Source of the DNA: Sphingomonadaceae bacterium
GTDB taxonomy: Bacteria; Pseudomonadota; Alphaproteobacteria; Sphingomonadales; Sphingomonadaceae
Reading direction: 5' to 3'
Length of the DNA stretch: 64,000 bases
Assembly (NCBI GenBank): GCA_947453945.1
Contig: CANGJB010000004.1
Coordinates: forward strand, 39,405 to 103,404
Every line of letters begins with the position of its first letter. Position 1 is the stretch's first letter. A program made the position numbers and the translations under genes. The notes below the pieces were generated by a model. It was given only the letters and a program-made list of their open reading frames with translations. It had not been told where the DNA came from and ran no database searches. Below, in pieces: positions 21,188 to 29,823 of this stretch.

Positions 21188-21213
21188 GCCGACGGTTGCT
21201 TGCAACCGTCGGC
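21188..21213 (+). terminator. Rho-independent-terminator-like hairpin in the ompA-like 5' region
   Basis: GCCGACGGTTGC-tt-GCAACCGTCGGC followed by TTGCTTTT. Confidence 0.55.
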
Positions 21214-21300
21214 TTGCTTTTCCCGATGTGCGGCGATCCGGGCCAGTTCTTCCCCCATCCCCCTCTTACCCCGTGGCCGCATTGTGCGAAGCCACCAAGA

Positions 21301-22440
21301 ATGAACGGATATCTCATGAGGAAAATCATCGTCAGCTTGTTGCTGGCTTCCAGTGCGCTGGGCGCAAGTGCCCACGCGAATGAAACCGGCCCCTACATCA
21401 CCATCGAGGGCGGCGCAGTCAAACAGGAGCACGTCGACATCTCCACCGCGGTCGGCCCGAACTATACCGACCGGTTCAAGACCGGCTGGGAAGTCGGCGG
21501 CGCGTTGGGTTATGATCTTGGAAAGATCCGGTTCGAGGCAGAAGGCTTCTATTCCCGCTCGATGCTGCGCGATCAGGACCGCCCGCTCGGCGCGCCGACG
21601 CCCAACGGTAGCTTCACGAACGCAAACGGTCTCTCCGGCCGGCTGAGCACATATGCCGCGATGGCCAACGTGCTGATCGGCCTTGGCCACTGGGGCGGAA
21701 TCAAGGCTTATGCAGGTGCCGGCGGCGGCTATGCCAGCAGCAAGCTGATTGAAAGCCTGCCTTCGGCTGTCAGGGTTCAGGACCGGGCCAGTGGCCTTGC
21801 CTGGCAGGCCCTGGCCGGTGTGACCGTGCCAATCAGCCACAATGTCGATCTGGGTGTGAAGTATCGCTACTTCCGTCCCGACGGCGCGGATCGCTTCGTC
21901 GCCGATGATGGCAGTTCGCGGGAAGCCCGGCTGCGCTCGCATGCCTTGCTGGCAACGCTGACCTTCAACTTTGGCGGAAAGGCCGCCGAGCCTGAGCCAG
22001 AACCAGCCCAGTTGCCACCTCCCCCGCCGCCCGCACCGATGCCCGCTCCTCCCCCGCCGCCGCCTGCGCCCCTTCCTTATGTCGAAGCTTGCAACAAGGG
22101 CCCCTTCATCGTGTTCTTCGATTGGGACAGGGCCGACGTTTCGCCGGAAGCAGCCAGCGTTCTCGACAACGCGGTGCAGGCTTACGGGAACTGCGGCAAT
22201 ATCGGCATCATGCTGGCCGGCCATACCGACAGCTCGGGCTCGCCGCGCTACAACCTGGGTCTTTCGTCACGGCGCGATAGTGCGGTTCAGAGCTATCTGA
22301 CCGGGCATGGCGTTTCCGCCGGGGCGATTTCCAGCCAGGCCTTTGGCGAAACCAACCAGAGGGTGCCCACCGCCGACGGTGTGCGCGAAGTGCAGAACCG
22401 CCGCGTGGAGATCAGCTACGGCCCGGGTTCGGGTTCCTGA
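21301..22440 (+). CDS. OmpA family outer membrane protein (beta-barrel, Pro-rich linker, OmpA C-domain)
   Basis: Signal peptide MRKIIVSLLLASSALGASAHA; PPPPPPAPMPAPPPPPPAPLP linker; GHTDSSGSPRYNLGLSSRRDSAVQSYL. Confidence 0.92.
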   Translation: MNGYLMRKIIVSLLLASSALGASAHANETGPYITIEGGAVKQEHVDISTAVGPNYTDRFKTGWEVGGALGYDLGKIRFEAEGFYSRSMLRDQDRPLGAPTPNGSFTNANGLSGRLSTYAAMANVLIGLGHWGGIKAYAGAGGGYASSKLIESLPSAVRVQDRASGLAWQALAGVTVPISHNVDLGVKYRYFRPDGADRFVADDGSSREARLRSHALLATLTFNFGGKAAEPEPEPAQLPPPPPPAPMPAPPPPPPAPLPYVEACNKGPFIVFFDWDRADVSPEAASVLDNAVQAYGNCGNIGIMLAGHTDSSGSPRYNLGLSSRRDSAVQSYLTGHGVSAGAISSQAFGETNQRVPTADGVREVQNRRVEISYGPGSGS

Positions 22441-22567
22441 TCACAGGCTGACAGATCGGGTCCATGGGGACCACAGGAAATGGGGTCGGCACGTTGCCGG
22501 CCCCATTGCCGTTTCAGGATGGCCGCAGAACGAGAGCCGGCTTTGGCCTGACGCGCAGGACAGCCGA

Positions 22568-25500
22568 TCAGGCCTCGATCATCAGAACCTTGCGGGCGAG
22601 TTCGGGAAGCGAGCGCACCTCCATCCGGTGCATGATCTCGGCCCGGTGATTTTCGACCGTGCGCTGGCTGATGCCCAGATCTGCCGCGATGTTCTTGCTG
22701 GGGTGCCCGGCAAGGACCATGTCCATCACTTCCTTCTGCCGCGCGGTGAGCGCGCCGTAGCACAGAGCTGCCTCGGCCTTCGCGACATCGGCGATGTTGG
22801 TTCCCAGCGATTGTTCGGTCGCGCGGTCGATGCTGCCCAGCAATGCTTCGCGCCCCACCGGCTTGGTGATGAAATCGCAGGCGCCCCCGCGCATGGCCGC
22901 CACGGCCAGCCCGGTATCGTCATCGCCGGTGATCAGGATGACCGGCAAGTGATCACCACGCGCACGCAGCTTGCCCAGCAGATCAATGCCGCTGAGGCCG
23001 GGCAGATGGGCATCGACCAGCAGGCATCCCGGCCGGCCTGCGCGATAGGCGGCTAGAAAGTCCTCCGCAGAGCCGAAGTCTTCCACATCGCGGCCATGCG
23101 AGACGAGGAGTTCGCGGATCGCGGCAAGAACCTGCGGTTCATCATCCACCACATAGATCACCGGCTGCGCCTGCGGATCACCACCAGAGAGCACGGTCGC
23201 AGCCGCCCCTAGCGCGGGCGGACAAAGCCGTTCCACCTCGCGCAGCAGCACAGCGGGAACGACCGGCTTCTTGAGATGAACGCAATCGGCGTCCACGATG
23301 ATTGACTGTGCCGCGGTGGAGATATCGCCGGTGAGGACAATTGCCGGCAGCGGTCGCTCCAGCTGGGCGCGCAGGGCCATCAGCAAATCCACCCCGCTTC
23401 GGCCCGAAGGCAGATTGTAGTCCGTCAGCAGCAGATCCGGCCTGATAGCGCCCGCCGCAATCAGCCGCAGCGCCTCGGCGCCATCGGGTGCGCAGCTGAC
23501 GATATGGCCCTTTTCACGCAGCAGAAGCGCGATGAGATCAAGCAAATCGGGATCATCTTCGACCACCATGATCACCGAAGGCCGCGCGGCAGGTTCGGGT
23601 TCGGGTTCGGGTTCGGGCGCAGGATCCGGCCCGAGCGCGGGTGGAAGGCGCGGCGCATCAACGCGGCGCGGCACGGTGATCGCAAACAGCGAACCGCGCC
23701 CGGGCACAGAGCGGACATCGACCGGATGACGCAGAAGCCGGCCCAGCCGCCACACGATCGAAAGCCCCAGCCCGCTTTCGCGCGCGGGATTATCCACTTG
23801 ATGGAATTCCTCGAAGATCCGGTCGAGTTGATCGGCCTCGATGCCGATCCCGGTATCCCAAACCTCGATCCGAAGATCGCTGCCGCGCCGCCGACAGCCC
23901 AGCAGGATCCGGCCCGTGCGCGTGTACTTCACCGCATTGCCAAGGAGGTTGCGGATCATCTGTTCCAGCAGGCGCGGATCGCTTTCGACCCACGCCGCAC
24001 TGGGCATGAACCGCAGCGAGAGATCGCGCGCTTCCGCCAGGGCGAGGAATTCGCCGTGGAGCCGTTCCAGCACATCGGCCACCGGAAACCGCTCGATCTG
24101 CGGGCGGACCGCACCGGCCTCGATCTGGCTGATGTTGAGCAGGACATCGAGCATCCCCGAAAGCGCGCCCAGCGTCTTGTCGAAACGGAGCATGAGTTCG
24201 CCGGCCCGATCGCCCGAGACATTGGGCGCGAGAAAATCCTTAAGCAGCGCGAGAGCCTGAAGCGGCTGGCGCAGATCATGGCTGGCCGCGGCGAGGAACC
24301 GCGACTTGGCGGCATTGGCGCGTTCGGCCTCCAGCTTGGCCTCTTCGAGGGCAGAGGTCGTGCGCTTGCGATCGGTGATATCGGCAAAGGTGATCACCAC
24401 GCCCTCGATCAGGCTATCGTGCGCGCGGTAGGGAAAGATGCGGCGGACAAACCAGGTATCGTCCGGCGCCCTGACCTCGCGCTCGATGGGTGCCTCGTTG
24501 CCCAGCACGCGCTGCGCATCGCCCAGCAACTGGGGATCATCGGCAATGGGCCTGAGATCGGCCAGCGGCCGGCCGATATCGCCTGCAATCACGTTGTAGA
24601 GCGGACTGATCGCCGGCGTGAAGAAGCGGATCTTGAGCGCCGCATCGAGGAACATCGTGCCGACATTGGTGCTGAACAGCACGTTCTGAAGATCGTCCGA
24701 GGCCAGGCGCTGGCGGTCGAGCGTTTCCTGCAGCTGGCTGTTGAGCGCGGTCAGTTCCTCGTTGAGTGACTGGAGTTCCTCTTTCGAGGTGAGCAGTTCC
24801 TCGTTGGTGGACTGGAACTCCTCGTTGATCGACAAGGCCTCTTCGTTGATCGCCTTCTGCTCCTGATTGGCGATTTCCCGGTCGTGGATCGAGGCCTGCA
24901 ATTCGGCCTGCGTTTCAAGGAGCTCGCGCTCCAGTTCGCCCACCCGTTCGGTCTCTTCAGGGGCGAGGCCGTCTGCTGCTGCGCCGCGGCCCGCCGCTTC
25001 TTCGGCGAAGCAGACCAGCAGCAGTTCTTCCGCCGCATCGGCGATGTGTTCAACGGTAATGCGGAAGTGGGCCGGTTCTCCATCAATCGTCAGCCGCGCA
25101 AGCCCGCCATCGACATGGGGCGTATCCGGGCCAACCCGGCTGATCGCCAGACGCAGCCGGGTGCGCAGCGCGGGCGAGGCCATGGCGAGCAGATCCTGCG
25201 TGGGATAGCCCGGCATGATCCGCAGGAAGCGGTGCGTCGGCCCCATCGAGAACAGGCAATCGTGGTGGCGGTTGATCAGCACCGCGGCCGGCGCATGGCT
25301 GGCCAGAACCGCGCGCTCGCATATCTCGGCCAGACTGCGCCGCACCGTGGGCACATCGCGCCCCACTGTGGCCAGCTGCGGCAGCTTCCCATCGAAGTTG
25401 AACGGAAATCCGGCCTCACCCGGCCGGGTTTTGGCGCCGTGGCGGTAGAAGCATTCGGCCGGCGCCATGAGCTCGAACCGGCCATCTGCCTTGCCGATCG

Positions 25501-26902
25501 TTTCAGCCATCCCCAGCATCAGCATGCCGCCTTCGCGCAAGGCGAAGTGGAACAGCGCGATGACCCGGGCCTGCGCGGCGCTATCGAGATAGATGAGGAG
25601 ATTGCGGCAGGCGATCAGGTCCAGCCGCGAAAACGGCGGGTCGGTGAGCACATCCTGCACCGAGAACACGACATGCCCGCGCAGCGCTGCCACCACACGG
25701 TAGCCGTTCTCTTGCCAGGTGAAGTACCGCTCCAGCCGCTCGGGCGAAATGGCGGCAGCGACATCGTGCGAGTAAAGCCCTTCGCGTGCGGCAGCGACAG
25801 CATCGGCATCGAGATCGGACGCGAAGATCTGCAGCTTCACATCGCGATTGAGGCGCGCAAGCACGTCCTGGCAGACCATCGCGATGGAATAGGCCTCTTC
25901 GCCGGTGCTGCATCCCGCCACCCAGATGCGCAAGGCCTGCCCGTCGGTCAGCCGTTCGACCAGTTCGGGCAGGACGAGAGTCTCGAGATTTTCGAAGACC
26001 TTGGGATCGCGGAAGAAAGCGGTCACGTTGATGAGCAGATCGCTCGCCAGCAAAGCGCACTCCGCAGGATCGCCGCGCAGCCGTTCGGCATAAGCCGCCA
26101 TGTCGCCAGTGGTCATCGCCAGCAAGGCCATGCGCCGCGCGATGCGACGGGATATCGTGCCGGGCTTGTACTGGCTGAAATCCTGGCCCGGTGTGTGCTT
26201 CAGCGCCGCGATGATCGCGGCCAGCCCCTCGGCCCCATCAAGCGGGGCGACCGGGCCTGCCACGAAGCCGGGGCGCGTGACGCGCGCGGCAAAGGCCGTG
26301 ATCGCATCGGGCATGGCGGCAATCGGCAGGGCCGCATCGGCCAGCCCGGTATCGAGCGCGGCTTGCGGCATCTCGGGATGCTCAGCCTCGGTGATCGCCT
26401 GGACAAGGATCAGCCCGCCCGCCGCATGGAGCGCGGCCAAACCGCCACTGCCATCGCCGCCGTTGCCGGACAGGACAACCGCCGCGGTTTGCTTGCCGCA
26501 CGAGGCTGCAAGCGAGCGGATCAGCCCATCGAACGGCAGGCGCGCGCCGTGGCCCACTTCGGGCGCGGAAAGCCGCAAGGTGCCCGCACTGACGGAAAGA
26601 TACCGGCCGGGAGGGATGACATAAACATGGTCCGCCGCCAGCGGGCAGCCATGCGCGGCTTCGGCCACGGGCATGGCGGTGTGATCGCCCAGCAAGCTGA
26701 CCATCATACTTTCGTGGTTCGGATCGAGATGCTGGACAACAATGAAGGCGCAGCCGGTGGCGGCCGGCAGCGCATCGAACAGACGCGACGCTGCCTCCAG
26801 CCCTCCAGCCGACGCGCCGATGGCAATGATCGGAAGCACTTGTCTTGGCGGCAAGTCTTTCCGCTGCGATGCGCCGATGGCTTCGCGCAGTGTGCTTACC
26901 AC
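22568..26902 (-). CDS. 1444-aa multidomain protein: CheB-CheR-coiled coil/PAS-histidine kinase-REC-REC-LuxR HTH
   Basis: CheB GASAGGLEA/VVQHLDPNHESMM/LSGNGGDGSGG; CheR TAFFRDPKVFE, AGCSTGEEAYSIAM; coiled coil INEEFQSTNEELLTSKEELQSLNEEL; HisKA ASHDLRQPLQALALL; N-box NLLGNAVKYT; REC LLTDYNLP; REC LLVDAHLPGLSG; HTH LTARQKEVMDMVLAGHPSKNIAADLGISQRTVENHRAEIM. Confidence 0.93.
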   Translation of the reverse strand: MVSTLREAIGASQRKDLPPRQVLPIIAIGASAGGLEAASRLFDALPAATGCAFIVVQHLDPNHESMMVSLLGDHTAMPVAEAAHGCPLAADHVYVIPPGRYLSVSAGTLRLSAPEVGHGARLPFDGLIRSLAASCGKQTAAVVLSGNGGDGSGGLAALHAAGGLILVQAITEAEHPEMPQAALDTGLADAALPIAAMPDAITAFAARVTRPGFVAGPVAPLDGAEGLAAIIAALKHTPGQDFSQYKPGTISRRIARRMALLAMTTGDMAAYAERLRGDPAECALLASDLLINVTAFFRDPKVFENLETLVLPELVERLTDGQALRIWVAGCSTGEEAYSIAMVCQDVLARLNRDVKLQIFASDLDADAVAAAREGLYSHDVAAAISPERLERYFTWQENGYRVVAALRGHVVFSVQDVLTDPPFSRLDLIACRNLLIYLDSAAQARVIALFHFALREGGMLMLGMAETIGKADGRFELMAPAECFYRHGAKTRPGEAGFPFNFDGKLPQLATVGRDVPTVRRSLAEICERAVLASHAPAAVLINRHHDCLFSMGPTHRFLRIMPGYPTQDLLAMASPALRTRLRLAISRVGPDTPHVDGGLARLTIDGEPAHFRITVEHIADAAEELLLVCFAEEAAGRGAAADGLAPEETERVGELERELLETQAELQASIHDREIANQEQKAINEEALSINEEFQSTNEELLTSKEELQSLNEELTALNSQLQETLDRQRLASDDLQNVLFSTNVGTMFLDAALKIRFFTPAISPLYNVIAGDIGRPLADLRPIADDPQLLGDAQRVLGNEAPIEREVRAPDDTWFVRRIFPYRAHDSLIEGVVITFADITDRKRTTSALEEAKLEAERANAAKSRFLAAASHDLRQPLQALALLKDFLAPNVSGDRAGELMLRFDKTLGALSGMLDVLLNISQIEAGAVRPQIERFPVADVLERLHGEFLALAEARDLSLRFMPSAAWVESDPRLLEQMIRNLLGNAVKYTRTGRILLGCRRRGSDLRIEVWDTGIGIEADQLDRIFEEFHQVDNPARESGLGLSIVWRLGRLLRHPVDVRSVPGRGSLFAITVPRRVDAPRLPPALGPDPAPEPEPEPEPAARPSVIMVVEDDPDLLDLIALLLREKGHIVSCAPDGAEALRLIAAGAIRPDLLLTDYNLPSGRSGVDLLMALRAQLERPLPAIVLTGDISTAAQSIIVDADCVHLKKPVVPAVLLREVERLCPPALGAAATVLSGGDPQAQPVIYVVDDEPQVLAAIRELLVSHGRDVEDFGSAEDFLAAYRAGRPGCLLVDAHLPGLSGIDLLGKLRARGDHLPVILITGDDDTGLAVAAMRGGACDFITKPVGREALLGSIDRATEQSLGTNIADVAKAEAALCYGALTARQKEVMDMVLAGHPSKNIAADLGISQRTVENHRAEIMHRMEVRSLPELARKVLMIEA
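23592..23615. repeat. (GGTTCG)x4 hexanucleotide tandem repeat within CDS
   Basis: ggttcgggttcgggttcgggttcg, encodes EPEPEPEP in the HK-REC linker. Confidence 0.8.
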
Positions 26903-27083
26903 CGGGCGGCCGAGGCGTAAAACCTCGTGGGCCGGAGGGCTGTGGGCCGCAGGGCCGTTTGCCAGAGGGGCTTGCGCCAGAGGGCCGTGCGATGGAGTCG
27001 CTGTGTCATGTCATGCCCCTTGTGATAGGTATGACTACCATAGTCGCAGGCGAACACCCCACTCCGAATGGTGTCATGGTCAT

Positions 27084-27116
27084 GCGGCCTCCGCACGCGC
27101 CGCGTGCGGAGGCCGC
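27084..27116. terminator. Perfect 15-bp-arm GC-rich hairpin downstream of the small membrane protein
   Basis: GCGGCCTCCGCACGC-gcc-GCGTGCGGAGGCCGC; no clear T-run. Confidence 0.5.
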
Positions 27117-27139
27117 TGGAAATCGCATCGGCGCATTTG

Positions 27140-27328
27140 CTAGCCGAGACGGACGCCATCCAGCGAGGACAGCAGGCCGAACACCCGGAGCAGCCACAGC
27201 ACCACCGCAATCACGACCACGCCGTTGAGGATGGCTTTGATCTTGCCGTCCATCGGCAGATAGGTGTTGATCAGCCAGAGAATGACCCCGACCACGACCA
27301 GAACGAGAATGAGATTGATCAGCGGCAT
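27140..27328 (-). CDS. small two-TM membrane protein (Thivi_2564-like)
   Basis: MPLINLILVLVVVGVILWLINTYLPMDGKIKAILNGVVVIAVVLWLLRVFGLL. Confidence 0.8.
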   Translation of the reverse strand: MPLINLILVLVVVGVILWLINTYLPMDGKIKAILNGVVVIAVVLWLLRVFGLLSSLDGVRLG

Positions 27329-27385
27329 GATGGTGTTCTCCTAGGCGGGCCTCAGCGTTCGAGAGCCCGTGGTGGATGGGAAGAC

Positions 27386-27423
27386 CGCGCCGGAAATTCT
27401 GCCGAAGCAGGAATTCCGGCGCG
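27386..27423. terminator. Stem-loop downstream of SH3-like paralog A
   Basis: CGCGCCGGAAATTCTGC-cgaa-GCAGGAATTCCGGCGCG, 15/17 paired. Confidence 0.5.
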
Positions 27424-27479
27424 ATCCCGGACGCGCCGATTCGATCTGGCGGGAGGGGGTGTCAGATCGGACTGGCGCA

Positions 27480-28160
27480 TCACTTCGAGGTCTGGGATTT
27501 TTGCCTGAGAACGCCGCTATCCTTCGCGGCGTCCTGCGCAGAGCTCGTCATCATCGGGCCAGACAGCCTGGGCTTGCTGTCTTTGCCCTGCAGATTCTCG
27601 AACGCGTGACTTGGAAAGGCATAGGGCGCCATCGGGACGTGCGCTTGATCGCCGCCGCCAAGTCCTGCCTGTTCCTGATCGGCGACGCCCGGCACCGACC
27701 AGCCCTGACTTTGCCGACCATCGCTGCGCAGGTACCGCTTACCCCATTCCGGGCGATGGTCCCGTTCATAGCGGTTCTGCCAGAACTGGCGCTGGTCATA
27801 GAACGCCCGGCTGCGATAGTTGCTGGCCCAGTACGGCTCGAACAGGAACGACGTGACCGCGATGCCCCTGCCGGCCGCAATCCCGCGGCGGTGCCCCGTC
27901 TCGCTGACGCGCAGAGCCGTTGCTGCAATCCAGCCGCGATTGGAGCGGTAGGTGACATCGCACCAGCTCCAATCGCGCAGGCAGCCGTGAAGCTGCAGCG
28001 CAGCGCCGTCTCTGACGGAGCGAACGCTCGGAAAATCGCGAAGCGGACCGGCGTGGAGCTCAACCGCGTAGGCTGTATAGCCCAGCCGTGTCTGCACAGC
28101 GGAAGCCGCAGAGGGCATTGCGGCGGCGGCAAGCACCGCGCCGATCATAGTGAAGCGCAT
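27480..28160 (-). CDS. secreted SH3-like domain protein, paralog A
   Basis: Signal peptide MRFTMIGAVLAAAAMPSAASA; VRDGAALQLHGCLRDWSWCDVTYRSNRGWIAATALRV. Confidence 0.75.
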   Translation of the reverse strand: MRFTMIGAVLAAAAMPSAASAVQTRLGYTAYAVELHAGPLRDFPSVRSVRDGAALQLHGCLRDWSWCDVTYRSNRGWIAATALRVSETGHRRGIAAGRGIAVTSFLFEPYWASNYRSRAFYDQRQFWQNRYERDHRPEWGKRYLRSDGRQSQGWSVPGVADQEQAGLGGGDQAHVPMAPYAFPSHAFENLQGKDSKPRLSGPMMTSSAQDAAKDSGVLRQKSQTSK

Positions 28161-28199
28161 GCAGATTGCGTCCTTCGTCATGACGATGGGCTGCAAGAC

Positions 28200-28236
28200 C
28201 GCGCCGGAACTCTGCCAGGGCAAGAATTCCGGCGCG
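28200..28236. terminator. Stem-loop downstream of SH3-like paralog B, related to the 27386 hairpin
   Basis: CGCGCCGGAACTCTGCC-agg-GCAAGAATTCCGGCGCG. Confidence 0.5.
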
Positions 28237-28294
28237 GCCCCGCGTGTCCGGTCCGATAGTGCGGGGGGGAGGGCAAATCGCACCGGAGAGCTCT

Positions 28295-28990
28295 TCAGTT
28301 GTGCGGGGGACGAGCAACATTGCCATGGGCGTTGTGTTCGCCTCCGCCCGGCGTTGCTGGCGCATGACCCCGGATCTGGGGGGCCTTGCGGATGATCTGC
28401 TGCTGCACCTGAGCTGGCCGGTTCGGCCAGGCCTGCTGCGGAACTAGCTGCGCATTGCTGCGCGGCCTTTCACGTTGACGGTCCGCACGCGGATGATCAT
28501 CGCCGGGGCGGTTGTAGCTTGGCCGGTCGTAGCCTGGCCGGTTGTCGCCGCGCCTGTCCTGATCCCGCACGCCCCATTCCGGGCGATACCCTGTCTGATA
28601 CTGCGTCTGCCAGCGATCACGATTGCCGTAGAAGCTGCGGCCACGATAGTAGTTGTCCCAGTAGGACCCGAACGAGAACGAGATCACGCCGATGCCCATT
28701 TCGGCGGCAAGGTTACGGCGGCGCCCAGCGTAGCTTATGCGCAGGGCATTGCCCACAATCCAGCCGCGATTGGAGCGGTAGGTGACATCGCACCAGCTCC
28801 AATCGCGCAGGCAGCCGTGCAAACTGACCCTGACGCCGCGGCTGACATAGCGCACGCCTGGATAATCGCGTTGCGGGCCTGCATAAAGCCGGGCCGCGCT
28901 CACCGTATAGGCGCTCGTGGTTTGCGCCGCTGCGGGTGCCAGCGGCACTGCAGCGGCGACGAGCGCCGCCATGGTCATGATAGAGCGCAT
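28295..28990 (-). CDS. secreted SH3-like domain protein, paralog B with repetitive Arg/Pro/Asp-rich tail
   Basis: VSRGVRVSLHGCLRDWSWCDVTYRSNRGWIVGNALRI; tail RRGDNRPGYDRPSYNRPGDDHPRADRQRERP. Confidence 0.75.
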   Translation of the reverse strand: MRSIMTMAALVAAAVPLAPAAAQTTSAYTVSAARLYAGPQRDYPGVRYVSRGVRVSLHGCLRDWSWCDVTYRSNRGWIVGNALRISYAGRRRNLAAEMGIGVISFSFGSYWDNYYRGRSFYGNRDRWQTQYQTGYRPEWGVRDQDRRGDNRPGYDRPSYNRPGDDHPRADRQRERPRSNAQLVPQQAWPNRPAQVQQQIIRKAPQIRGHAPATPGGGEHNAHGNVARPPHN

Positions 28991-29046
28991 GAAGTTGGCT
29001 CCTTTTTCTGATGATCGGAACGGTGCGGAGGGCACGGGATGATGCC

Positions 29047-29457
29047 TCAGCGGCAGCGGGCAGACTGCCGACCGCGATCGATCTGGCGGCCGGCCACACC
29101 GCCGACAACGCCGCCGAGCACCGTGCCGAGTGTCTTCGATCCGCCCGGGGCAATCACGTTGCCAAGGACGCCTCCGGTTATCGCGCCGACCACGAGCCCG
29201 GTGGTCCCGTCTGACCGGCGGCAATAGTAGCGCCCGTCGTTGCCTCGATAGAGCCGCTCGGAATTGCTCATGCGCCGTTCGCGGTAGCGGGCGGTATCCT
29301 CGCGGTAGTAGCGCTCAGCCTGATAATCGCCGTAGCCGGGATCGGGGCGGTTGTAGTCGTAGTTTCTCCACTGCGAATTCACGGATTGGCCGCCGCCATA
29401 ATCGGCGCAGCCCGCCAGGAGACCGGTGGCGGCAAGGCCCAGAACAAATAGGCGCAT
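29047..29457 (-). CDS. glycine-zipper 2TM lipoprotein
   Basis: Lipobox LLAGC; GLVVGAITGGVLGNVIAPGGSKTLGTVLGGVVGGVAGRQIDRG. Confidence 0.8.
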   Translation of the reverse strand: MRLFVLGLAATGLLAGCADYGGGQSVNSQWRNYDYNRPDPGYGDYQAERYYREDTARYRERRMSNSERLYRGNDGRYYCRRSDGTTGLVVGAITGGVLGNVIAPGGSKTLGTVLGGVVGGVAGRQIDRGRQSARCR

Positions 29458-29574
29458 TGGATGGTTTCCTTGTAAGGCGAAGCTGGATCGGGCGGCCAAA
29501 CTGAGCGGAACGCATCAGGAGGTCGCCGCATCGGGCCACATAGACCTAGGCCCCGCCAAGGATGCGCGACAGGA

Positions 29575-29588
29575 TCGGAAAATACCCA
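29575..29588 (-). promoter_or_regulatory. TGGGTA-NN-TTCCGA motif toward the glycine-zipper lipoprotein
   Basis: Minus strand TGGGTATTTTCCGA, about 118 bp upstream of the ATG. Confidence 0.6.
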
Positions 29589-29823
29589 GTCGGCTCCGCC
29601 CGGCCCGGATGCCCGGAAAGCGGGGCCCTGCGCGCTGTCAGCGTAGATTCCGAGGGCAGACGCAGCGCTCGCAAGAGGCCACCTGAGCCTTGCCTCCCAC
29701 AAAAAGGAAACCGGCACCTTGGCCGATCCGACTGTCTCTTTCATCCGGCTTCACGCCTCGGCCAACCGCTTGCCCAAGAGCAAGCCCCCCCGCACCGGAC
29801 GGGACAATGATCCATCCGCACCG

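Noticed and set aside
24884-26920. 678-aa plus-strand ORF
   Set aside because: Antisense to the CheB/CheR hybrid; low-complexity shadow ORF.
26930-27000. Degenerate gggccg/agggc repeats resembling a tandem array
   Set aside because: Units too irregular and GC-biased to call a structured repeat; not CRISPR-like.
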